A stretch of 64,000 nucleotides of DNA from Anaerofilum sp. An201 (lineage in GTDB: Bacteria; Bacillota; Clostridia; Oscillospirales; Ruminococcaceae). A program made the translations under genes and the position numbers. How positions within the stretch are numbered: position 1 is the first letter of the stretch; each line of letters begins with the position of its first letter. This document shows positions 58,097 to 64,000 of the stretch, piece by piece. The notes beneath the pieces are model-generated. The model was given only the letters and a program-made list of their open reading frames with translations. It searched no databases and had not been told where the DNA came from. The DNA lies in assembly GCF_002160015.1 (NCBI RefSeq), contig NZ_NFJT01000003.1, positions 107,079 through 171,078 on the forward strand, given 5' to 3'.

Positions 58097-59392
58097 ATGC
58101 AGCAAACGGCCTATCTGCGCCGCCTGCGCCGCCGGCTCACGCTGTACAGCACCCTGCTGGCCGGGACGGTGATGGCGGTGGTGTGCGCCGCGGCGTTCTG
58201 CATCGCCTGCCGGCAGTATCGCGACGGAAAGCAGGCTGAAATGTACCAGGTCATGCAGCAGGCGTGGGCGGAGCTGAACCAGGAGATCGTCAGCCATCCG
58301 CAGCTGCGGCGCATCGAACAGCAGGAGCAGGTGTACCTGTTTTGCTGGGTCAACGGAAACGCGATCCGGATGATGGACGCAGCGGACGATTCTTCCCGGC
58401 GGTCACAGCTGCAGCAGCTGGCGCAGGAGGGCGCGGAAAAGAACGGGATCGAACTGGGCCAGAACGTGCAGTTCTCCCAGCAGCAGACGCAGACCACGGT
58501 CCGGCTGGACAGCTGTACCTACGAGTGTCTGGTGTGGAAAGGTCCGCTGGGCGACGGCACCCGGGGATTGGCGCTTTTGTCCGACAAAACGCCCCAAACC
58601 ATCTACCTGTGGAAACTGGGCGCCTGTTTTGCCGCGCTGGCGGCGGCGGGGATCGCCGCCATTGCCGCGGCAGGCTGGCTGGTGGCGGGGCATTCCATCA
58701 AACCGGCCGCGCAGGCGGCAAAGCGGCAGGCGGAATTTGTGGCGGCGGCGGGGCATGAGCTGCGCACTCCGCTGGCAGTGCTGCGCGCCAGCACGTCGGC
58801 GCTGGTCAGCCGTCCGGACAAGGCCGCACACTACGCCGCCGCCATCGACGCCCAGTGCGTGCGCCTGGCCGAGCTGGTAAACGATCTGCTGCTGCTGGCC
58901 GGCAGCGATGCCGCCCGCCTCACATTGCAGCTGCGCCCCACCGAACCCGACCTCGTGCTGCTGGACACGATGGAGCAGATGGAGCCGCTGGCCCAGCGCG
59001 CAGGCGTTGCCCTTTCCTGCGATCTGCCGCCGGATTCGCTTGGCTCCATTCCCGCCGACGCCGCGCGCCTGCAGCAGGTGCTCACGATCCTGGTGGACAA
59101 TGCGCTGCGGTACGCGCCGCCCGGCAGCACGGTCACCCTGGGGGCGTCCCGGCAGGGGCAATGGCTGACCATGTGGGTGCAGGATCACGGCCCGGGCATC
59201 CCGGACGAAGAGAAGGAAGCGGTATTCCGCCGCTTTTATCGGGTGGACCGCACACGGGGCGGCCAGCACTTTGGCCTGGGTCTGGCGGTTGCCACCGAGC
59301 TGGCCGGCCTGCACAGCGGTGAGCTGTCGGTGCGGGACACACCGGGCGGCGGCGCCACCTTTGTACTGCGCCTGCCCGTCAGATCCATATGA
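58097..59392 (+). CDS. Sensor histidine kinase
   Basis: A 431-residue membrane kinase. Two membrane segments (about 14-38 and 176-198) flank a 137-residue extracellular region (Gln-rich, VRLDSCTYECLVW with a cysteine pair) that has no named sensor fold I can recognise. There is no clear HAMP domain. The H-box AAAGH220ELRTPLAVL, N-box LTILVDNALRYAP, G1 DHGPGIP, F-box FRRFYRVD and G2 GLGLAV are intact. It is probably the partner of the OmpR-type regulator at 56728. Confidence 0.94.
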   Translation: MQQTAYLRRLRRRLTLYSTLLAGTVMAVVCAAAFCIACRQYRDGKQAEMYQVMQQAWAELNQEIVSHPQLRRIEQQEQVYLFCWVNGNAIRMMDAADDSSRRSQLQQLAQEGAEKNGIELGQNVQFSQQQTQTTVRLDSCTYECLVWKGPLGDGTRGLALLSDKTPQTIYLWKLGACFAALAAAGIAAIAAAGWLVAGHSIKPAAQAAKRQAEFVAAAGHELRTPLAVLRASTSALVSRPDKAAHYAAAIDAQCVRLAELVNDLLLLAGSDAARLTLQLRPTEPDLVLLDTMEQMEPLAQRAGVALSCDLPPDSLGSIPADAARLQQVLTILVDNALRYAPPGSTVTLGASRQGQWLTMWVQDHGPGIPDEEKEAVFRRFYRVDRTRGGQHFGLGLAVATELAGLHSGELSVRDTPGGGATFVLRLPVRSI

Positions 59393-59394
59393 CA

Positions 59395-59423
59395 CAGCCG
59401 GCCGGCCAGTTTCCGGCCGGCTG
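59395..59423 (+). terminator. Strong hairpin after the histidine kinase gene (no T-run)
   Basis: An 11-base perfect stem, CAGCCGGCCGG and CCGGCCGGCTG, with a seven-base loop, just after the stop. No T-tract follows, so termination is uncertain; it may protect the mRNA 3' end. Confidence 0.5.
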
Positions 59424-59478
59424 CCGTGCATTCTGCTGCCGTGCGGACCGGCGGATTTTATTATAGCACAAATCCATA

Positions 59479-59507
59479 TTGACTTTGGGCGGCAAACCAT
59501 CTATGAT
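59479..59507 (+). promoter_or_regulatory. Promoter of the alpha/beta-hydrolase gene
   Basis: TTGACT (59479-59484), a 17-base spacer, TATGAT (59502-59507), 44 bases before the ATG. Confidence 0.75.
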
Positions 59508-59550
59508 GGGGATTAGAAAACCATCTAAATGTTTGCGGGAGGTATGGGAT

Positions 59551-60909
59551 ATGAAACGTGGAATCCTGTGCATACTGATAACGGGGATTTTGCTGCTGGC
59601 AGGCTGCGGACAGGCGGCCGATCCGGAAGCTGTGTCCGGCCGCGCCGCCCAGATCGCCCAGATGCTGCGGGAAAGCAAATTTTCCGAGGTGCTCGCACAG
59701 GGCGACGCCGCCTTTCAGGCAGCTCTGCCGGAATACCAGCTGCAGCAGGCCTGGTGCCAGGTGGCCCTGGGGCTGGGAGGATACCGTGAGATCGTCGATA
59801 CTTCGATCACTTCCCAGGGAGGAGACGCGCAGGCGGTGGTCACGCTGGGATATGAAAAAGGCGGCCTGGCTCTGACGCTGGGGTTCGACCGGGAGATGCT
59901 GCTCACCGGCTTGTGGGTAAAATCGGCCGACGTGCAGCTTGCTGCCGCCACGCCCACGCCGCTCCAGAGCGGGATACAGGAAGAGGAGGTCACCTTCGCG
60001 GCCGATCCGGCGCTGCCTCTGTCGGGCACGCTCACATTGCCGGACGGGCAGGAGAAGCCCCTGCCGGCGGTGGTGCTGGTGCATGGCAGCGGCCAGAGCG
60101 ACCGCGACGAAGCCATCGGCCCCAACAAGCCCTTCCGGGACATTGCCCACGCCCTGGCCGCACAGGGCATCGCGGTGCTGCGGTATGACAAGCGCTACTA
60201 CACCTACCCCGAAGCGGGCACGGCCCTGGACAGCGATCTGACCCTGCGGGAAGAGGTGCTGGACGATGTGGCGGCCGCCGTGCAGCTGCTGCGTGCCGAC
60301 GAACGCATCGCACCCACCCAGGTGTTTGTGCTGGGGCACAGTATGGGCGGGATGCTGCTGCCCGCGATCCTGGCCGAAGACCCGGACCTGGCGGGCGGCA
60401 TCTCGATGGCCGGCAGCCTGCGCCCGCTGTGGGAGATCAGCTACGACCAGAACCAGGAGCTGGCCAAAACCATCGAGCCGCAGCTGAACCGGCAGCAGGC
60501 GGCGGTGCTGCAGCAGCAGATGCAGCAGGTGGAGAGCGACGTCGCGGTGCTGCGCAGCCTGTCCGCCTCGATGCTGGGCAACAGCGAGACCCTGCTGGGC
60601 ATCCCGGTGGGATACTGGCGCTCGGTGGAGGAATACCGGGGCGACCGCTGGATCGATACGGCCACCCAGCCTCTGCTGGTCCTGCAGGGGGAAGCGGACT
60701 TTCAGGTGTTCCCGGACACCGACTATCCCCTCTGGCAGCAGGCGCTGGACGGGCGGGACAACGCGCGCTGTGTGCTCTATCCGGGCCTGAACCATCTGAT
60801 GATGCCAAGCAGCGGACGCCGGGATACCGGAGACTATCAGTTCCAATCCACGGTAGACACACAGGTCACCGACGATATTGCAGAGTTTGTGTGGGAAAAT
60901 GTGGGATGA
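59551..60909 (+). CDS. Alpha/beta-hydrolase lipoprotein with N-terminal DUF3887-like domain
   Basis: A 452-residue exported lipoprotein (L-L-A-G-C at about 16). Residues about 30-125 form a DUF3887-type domain (SGRAAQIAQMLRESKFSEVL, YQLQQAWCQVALGLGG). The hydrolase domain (about 165-450) has the oxyanion HGSGQSDRDE, nucleophile G-H-S-M-G-G, acid in LQGEADFQVFP and catalytic His in YPGLNHLMM. This pairing is known in Firmicutes; substrates are probably esters or peptides outside the cell. The start is the ATG at 59551 after GGGAGG. It is monocistronic. Confidence 0.92.
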   Translation: MKRGILCILITGILLLAGCGQAADPEAVSGRAAQIAQMLRESKFSEVLAQGDAAFQAALPEYQLQQAWCQVALGLGGYREIVDTSITSQGGDAQAVVTLGYEKGGLALTLGFDREMLLTGLWVKSADVQLAAATPTPLQSGIQEEEVTFAADPALPLSGTLTLPDGQEKPLPAVVLVHGSGQSDRDEAIGPNKPFRDIAHALAAQGIAVLRYDKRYYTYPEAGTALDSDLTLREEVLDDVAAAVQLLRADERIAPTQVFVLGHSMGGMLLPAILAEDPDLAGGISMAGSLRPLWEISYDQNQELAKTIEPQLNRQQAAVLQQQMQQVESDVAVLRSLSASMLGNSETLLGIPVGYWRSVEEYRGDRWIDTATQPLLVLQGEADFQVFPDTDYPLWQQALDGRDNARCVLYPGLNHLMMPSSGRRDTGDYQFQSTVDTQVTDDIAEFVWENVG

Positions 60910-60913
60910 ATGG

Positions 60914-60942
60914 TTGAAATTGAAATTTACTCCTGTTATAAT
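60914..60942 (+). promoter_or_regulatory. Promoter of the rubredoxin-oxidoreductase gene
   Basis: TTGAAA (60914-60919), a 17-base spacer, TATAAT (60937-60942), 37 bases before the start. Confidence 0.8.
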
Positions 60943-60978
60943 TGATATATAATCTCAATAATTACGGAGGGAATGGAT

Positions 60979-62271
60979 ATGAAACGCTGGAGATGCACCA
61001 TCTGCAACCAGATCTTTGAGGGCGAGCAGCCGCCCGCTCCCTGTCCGGTGTGCGGCGCGGACGCCGATGCCTTTGAGCTGGTGGAAGAAGCCCCCGAAGA
61101 AGGCACAGCGGCGCCGTCGGCGCTGCGGTATCTGCTGGTGGGCGGCGGCGTGGCCGCGCTGGAGGCAGCCAGGGCGATCCGCAAGCAGGACCCCGCCGGG
61201 CGCATCACCATGGTGTGCGGCGAAAACACCATCCCCTACAATCGTCCCGGCCTTTCGGATCTGGTGGCGGGAACGAAGGAGTTTGCCGGCTTGCTGCTCA
61301 AGCCGATGGACTGGTATGCGGAAAACGGCATCCGGCTGCTGTGCGGCGTGACGGTGACCGAGATCGACCACACCTCCCGCACCGCCCGCCTGTCGGACGG
61401 TCAGACGGTGGGCTACGACCGCCTGCTGCTGGCCACCGGTGCGTCGGCCTTCAATCCGGTGCAGGCCCAGCCGGGCGGCCCGTCGGTGCAGGTGCTGCGC
61501 ACGGTGTCCGACGCCTATGCCGCCTTGCAGCTGGCCGGCCGTTCGGTGCTGGTGGTGGGCGGCGGTATTCTGGGGGTGGAGGCCGCGCTGGCGCTGCACG
61601 CGCAGGGCTGCCGGGTCACGATCTGCGAGCTGTCCGACCGGCTGCTGGCGCTTCAGGCCGACGCCGAGGCGAGCCGCCGCATCCGGGCCGCGCTGGAGGA
61701 GGCCGGTATCCGCGTGCTGTGCGGCACCACGGTGCAGACGGCGGCCCGCCCGGTGCTGCTGCAGAACGGCGAAACGGTGGAGGCCGATGCAGTTCTGGTG
61801 TCCATCGGCATCTGCAGCGAGCTGGCCCTCGCCAAACAGCTGGGCCTTGCCTGTGAGCGGGGCATCGTGGTGGACGAGTCGATGCGCACCGGCCTGCCCG
61901 ACGTATACGCCGCGGGCGACTGTGCCCAGTTCGGCGGCCGTGTGTCGGGCCTGTATCCGGCGGCGTCGATGATGGGCATGACAGCCGGCTCCAATATGGC
62001 CGGAAAAGCGGCGGTGTACCGTCCGCTGCCGCCCGCCACCGCGCTGGACGAGCCGGGCATTCAGATGGTCAGTGTGGGGGCTTTGTCGTCCGCCCCCTTT
62101 GCCGCCTTCACCTCCGCCGACGGCAGCGAATACCGCGCCGTGTATGCCGAAAACGGCCGGGTGACCGGCGTTCTGCTGTGGGGTCGGGTGAACCAGTCGG
62201 TCGCGGCAGCCAAAGCCGTGCGGGAGGGCGCCGACCCGCAAAAGGTCTGCGAGCTGCTGGAAATGTCCTGA
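60979..62271 (+). CDS. Rubredoxin-fused FAD-dependent NAD(P)H oxidoreductase
   Basis: A 430-residue protein. Residues 1-35 are a rubrerythrin-type rubredoxin: RCTICNQIFEG and CPVCGADADAFE give CxxC...CxxC for one iron. The rest is a pyridine-nucleotide-disulfide oxidoreductase fold: LLVGGGVAALEAARA (FAD), IPYNRPGLSDLV, VLVVGGGILGVEAALALHAQG (NAD) and VYAAGDCAQF. It lacks the redox-active cysteine pair, so it likely transfers electrons from NAD(P)H to its own rubredoxin, as in oxygen or peroxide detoxification of anaerobes. Two in-frame ATGs are at 60973 and 60979; GGAGG at 60966-60970 fits 60979. Confidence 0.93.
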   Translation: MKRWRCTICNQIFEGEQPPAPCPVCGADADAFELVEEAPEEGTAAPSALRYLLVGGGVAALEAARAIRKQDPAGRITMVCGENTIPYNRPGLSDLVAGTKEFAGLLLKPMDWYAENGIRLLCGVTVTEIDHTSRTARLSDGQTVGYDRLLLATGASAFNPVQAQPGGPSVQVLRTVSDAYAALQLAGRSVLVVGGGILGVEAALALHAQGCRVTICELSDRLLALQADAEASRRIRAALEEAGIRVLCGTTVQTAARPVLLQNGETVEADAVLVSIGICSELALAKQLGLACERGIVVDESMRTGLPDVYAAGDCAQFGGRVSGLYPAASMMGMTAGSNMAGKAAVYRPLPPATALDEPGIQMVSVGALSSAPFAAFTSADGSEYRAVYAENGRVTGVLLWGRVNQSVAAAKAVREGADPQKVCELLEMS

Positions 62272-62292
62272 GTTTCTCAAGAAAAAACAGAA

Positions 62293-62336
62293 ACGCATCC
62301 CCCATACCGCTTGGATACAGGGGGATGCGTTTTTGT
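62293..62336. terminator. Bidirectional terminator between the rubredoxin-oxidoreductase and azlD genes
   Basis: ACGCATCCCCC (62293-62303) pairs with GGGGGATGCGT (62320-62330), followed by TTTTTG on the plus strand and TTTCTGTTTTTTC on the minus strand. Confidence 0.92.
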
Positions 62337-62384
62337 GTCAAAAACGGCGCTTCCTTTTTGCTGGTTCTCTCTTTCAGTGCCGGC

Positions 62385-62693
62385 TCACAGCACCACCGCC
62401 AGCACACGCTCGGCGATAAACACCGCCGCACAGGCCCACACAGCCACCACCAGCAGCCCTTTGCCGCGGAAGGCCAGCACAATGGCCGCCGCCAGCCCCA
62501 CCGCGGCCGAAACCACGCTGGCGGTGGAGGAGAGAATGGCCGGAAAGGTCATGGCGGTCAGGCAGGCGTAGGGGACATAGTACAGGAACGAGCGCAGAAA
62601 CCGGTTGCGGATCTTTTTCTGCACCAGTGTCAGCGGCAGCATGCGGATCAGATAGGTCACGCCGGCCATCACCGCGATATATGCATAGATCAT
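62385..62693 (-). CDS. azlD: Branched-chain amino acid transport protein AzlD
   Basis: A 102-residue membrane protein with four hydrophobic segments; small partner of AzlC. The pattern YLIRMLPLTL...RFLRSFLYYVPYACLTAMTFPAIL (described by parts) is typical. Its ATG at 62693 overlaps the azlC stop by four bases. Together they export branched-chain amino acids or analogues. A terminator lies beyond its stop. Confidence 0.92.
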   Translation of the reverse strand: MIYAYIAVMAGVTYLIRMLPLTLVQKKIRNRFLRSFLYYVPYACLTAMTFPAILSSTASVVSAAVGLAAAIVLAFRGKGLLVVAVWACAAVFIAERVLAVVL

Positions 62694-63406
62694 ACGGCCG
62701 CCTCCTCTTCCTTCTCCTCCAGCGGGAAGAGGAGCGCGCCCGCGCCCGCCGCCAGCACCGTGCAGAAGATGATGGCGAACCCGGCCGACACCTGCCGCAG
62801 CACCGGCAGCCAGGCAAACCCGCAGCTCAGCGCCAGCGCGATCAGCACCACCGCCAGCACCGGGCGGAACTGCCGCGCAGGCGGCACCACAATGGCGATG
62901 AACATGCCGTAGATGGCCACCCCCAGCGCGCTCTGCACCATCGCAGGCAGAAGGCCGCTGGCCACCGCACCGGCCAGGGTGCCGCCGGTCCATCCCAGCA
63001 TCGGGCCCAGGATCAGGCCGTATAAATACCGCGCGCCGATGGTGCCCGGCTTGCTGGACGCCACCGCGAAGATCTCGTCGGTGTTGCCAAATGCAACGAT
63101 GCATCGCTGCAAAAGGGTCACCCGGCTGTCCAGCTTCTGCGACAGCGAGAGCGACATCAGCGCATACCGCAGATTGATGACAAGCTGGGTGAGCGCCATC
63201 TCCAGCAGCGACGCACCCGCCGCGATCACCGTCAGCCCGGCGAACTGCCCGGCCGAGGTGAGGTTGGTGGCCGAGATCAGCACCGCCTGGAACGCGGGCA
63301 GTCCCTGCGAAATGGCCAGCATACCAAAAGTGAAACTCACCGGGAAATATCCCAGCGCGATGGGCAGGCCGTCCCGCAGCCCGGCCCGAAAGCTGTTGTG
63401 ATACAA
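62690..63406 (-). CDS. azlC: Branched-chain amino acid permease AzlC
   Basis: A 238-residue membrane protein with about seven hydrophobic segments. SFRAGLRDGLPIALGYFPVSFTFG is the family start (split here by position: about 4-27); NLTSAGQFAG and FGNTDEIFAVA are core blocks. The frame begins at TTG 63427, but a second TTG at 63406 has the closer GATGGAG site and places the conserved SF-GL-DG-PI segment right after the start, so I prefer 63406. It ends in an acidic EEKEEE tail. It is coupled to azlD. Confidence 0.9.
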   Translation of the reverse strand: MYHNSFRAGLRDGLPIALGYFPVSFTFGMLAISQGLPAFQAVLISATNLTSAGQFAGLTVIAAGASLLEMALTQLVINLRYALMSLSLSQKLDSRVTLLQRCIVAFGNTDEIFAVASSKPGTIGARYLYGLILGPMLGWTGGTLAGAVASGLLPAMVQSALGVAIYGMFIAIVVPPARQFRPVLAVVLIALALSCGFAWLPVLRQVSAGFAIIFCTVLAAGAGALLFPLEEKEEEAAV

Positions 63407-63441
63407 GATTCTCCATCCCTCTCCCAAAACATGGTATGCCT

Positions 63442-63470
63442 ATTGTAGCGCAAAAACTCCTTTCCGTCCA
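63442..63470 (-). promoter_or_regulatory. Promoter of azlCD
   Basis: On the minus strand, TGGACG (63465-63470), a 17-base spacer, TACAAT (63442-63447), about 36 bases before the preferred start. Confidence 0.5.
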
Positions 63471-63512
63471 CTGGCAAACTGCATAGTTTTTCAAAAAATC
63501 TGCAAAAACATA

Positions 63513-63542
63513 CAAAAAATGGGGGCTGTACACACAGCCCCC
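63513..63542 (-). terminator. Terminator of the thioredoxin-like gene
   Basis: On the minus strand, GGGGGCTG (63535-63542), loop TGTGTA, CAGCCCCC (63521-63528), followed by ATTTTTTG, 12 bases after the stop codon. Confidence 0.9.
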
Positions 63543-63554
63543 GGAGAGGTGCGG

Positions 63555-64000
63555 TCAGCTCTCGCCCTTGGTCTGGGCGATGATGCTGTCCATCGTTTCG
63601 CGGTCCATCATGCCGGGCAGATACCCGTAAACATTGCCGTCCACATCGATCATAAAGGTGGTGGGCAGGCTGTAGGCGCCGTAGGTGGCGAACACGCTGC
63701 CGTCGGTGTCCAGCAAAGTGGGATAGGTCAGCTCCTTTTCGGCGAAGAAGTCGGCCATTTCCTGCTGGCTCAGCCCGTTGGTGATGCCCAGGATGATGAC
63801 GTCGCCGGTGTTTTCGCCTTCATCCAGATACAGCTGCTGGATGTCCGGCATCTCCTCCACGCAATAGCCGCACCAGTCGGCCCAGAAGTTCAGGAACACC
63901 ACCTTGCCCTTGTAGTCGGAGAGAGTGTGGGTGTTGCCGTACTGGTCGGTGAGGGTGAAATCGGGGGCGGCAACGACGGGGCGCTCGGTGGGCGCGGGGG
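63555..64000 (-). CDS. TlpA/ResA-like thioredoxin-fold protein, partial (N-terminus outside window)
   Basis: The last ~148 residues of a membrane-linked redoxin. PDFTLTDQYGNTHTLSDYKGKVVFLNFWADWC is the AhpC/TSA-TlpA start (described by parts), with W-C-G-Y-C as the active-site pair, cis-Pro in LPTTFMID, and the family insertion YLDEGENTGDVIILGI. A Pro/Thr-rich stretch (PAPTERP) visible at the window edge is typical of the linker after a lipoprotein signal or membrane anchor. Such proteins reduce disulfides outside the cell, taking electrons from CcdA-type partners that are not visible here. Confidence 0.9.
   Translation of the reverse strand, partial: PAPTERPVVAAPDFTLTDQYGNTHTLSDYKGKVVFLNFWADWCGYCVEEMPDIQQLYLDEGENTGDVIILGITNGLSQQEMADFFAEKELTYPTLLDTDGSVFATYGAYSLPTTFMIDVDGNVYGYLPGMMDRETMDSIIAQTKGES

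Noticed and set aside
1..64000. CRISPR array, prophage, insertion sequence or integrase
   Set aside because: No regularly spaced repeats, transposase, integrase or phage structural genes were recognised in any frame.

Overview
The window looks like chromosome from a GC-rich, spore-forming, anaerobic member of the Clostridia, most likely the Oscillospiraceae/Ruminococcaceae. This is inferred from gene content: an IspH reductase fused to ribosomal protein S1, dipicolinate synthase (dpaA-dpaB), a ylxM-ffh-rpsP-khpA-rimM-trmD run, a FAD/siroheme sulfur enzyme, and consensus SigA promoters with strong AGGAGG ribosome sites. I see no phage, insertion sequence, integrase or CRISPR array. Most of the window is housekeeping core; accessory-type content is concentrated in about 44.9-60.9 kb.

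Layout. 1-10.9 kb: a truncated family 2 glycosyltransferase, asnB and murE (+), glmS (-), a beta-lactamase-fold hydrolase, a three-gene minus-strand operon (DUF5685 protein, degenerate J-domain protein with a cysteine-rich tail, membrane protein), and a polysaccharide deacetylase. 11-15.2 kb: an 855-residue multidomain sulfur oxidoreductase, a tRNA-Gly(TCC) with a perfect consensus promoter and its own terminator, and an S11 D,D-carboxypeptidase. 15.4-24.4 kb: ppa; ylxM-ffh-rpsP-khpA and rimM-trmD; ptsH; uvrC; rsmD-coaD-coiled-coil protein; a small AT-hook protein. 24.4-35 kb: a division and cell-wall (dcw) cluster, mraZ-rsmH-ftsL-pbp-murF-mraY-ftsW-murG-ftsQ, opened by a triple MraZ operator; it lacks murD and murC, and murE lies 22 kb upstream. 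35-44.9 kb: dpaAB behind a SigK-like promoter, formyltetrahydrofolate cyclo-ligase, a dacF-type carboxypeptidase, an HI0933-type flavoprotein, cmk-plsC-ispH/rpsA, an FMN-binding protein with a 38-residue membrane peptide, and deoC.

44.9-64 kb: a copper P-type ATPase whose C-terminal metal-binding domain has its own Shine-Dalgarno and ATG; a nitroreductase; a BlaI repressor plus M56 protease pair with two TCTAA-N4-TTAGA operators; a 23S rRNA uracil methyltransferase; two tandem ~735-residue solute-binding lipoproteins, one broken by a nonsense codon and a frameshift; a two-component system whose regulator and kinase genes are separated by a small membrane-protein gene and an odd leader; an alpha/beta-hydrolase lipoprotein; a rubredoxin-fused FAD oxidoreductase; azlC-azlD; and a truncated thioredoxin-like protein.

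How it fits together. Cell-wall synthesis and remodelling (murE, glmS, the dcw cluster, two D,D-carboxypeptidases, a NodB deacetylase) and sporulation (dpaAB) dominate. The least explained parts are the FAD-rhodanese-siroheme fusion, the cysteine-rich J-like operon, the BlaI/M56 locus with no nearby target gene, and the binding-protein/two-component locus, where divergent genes and the kinase promoter share an AGTGTC(TC)TTTAGAG motif.
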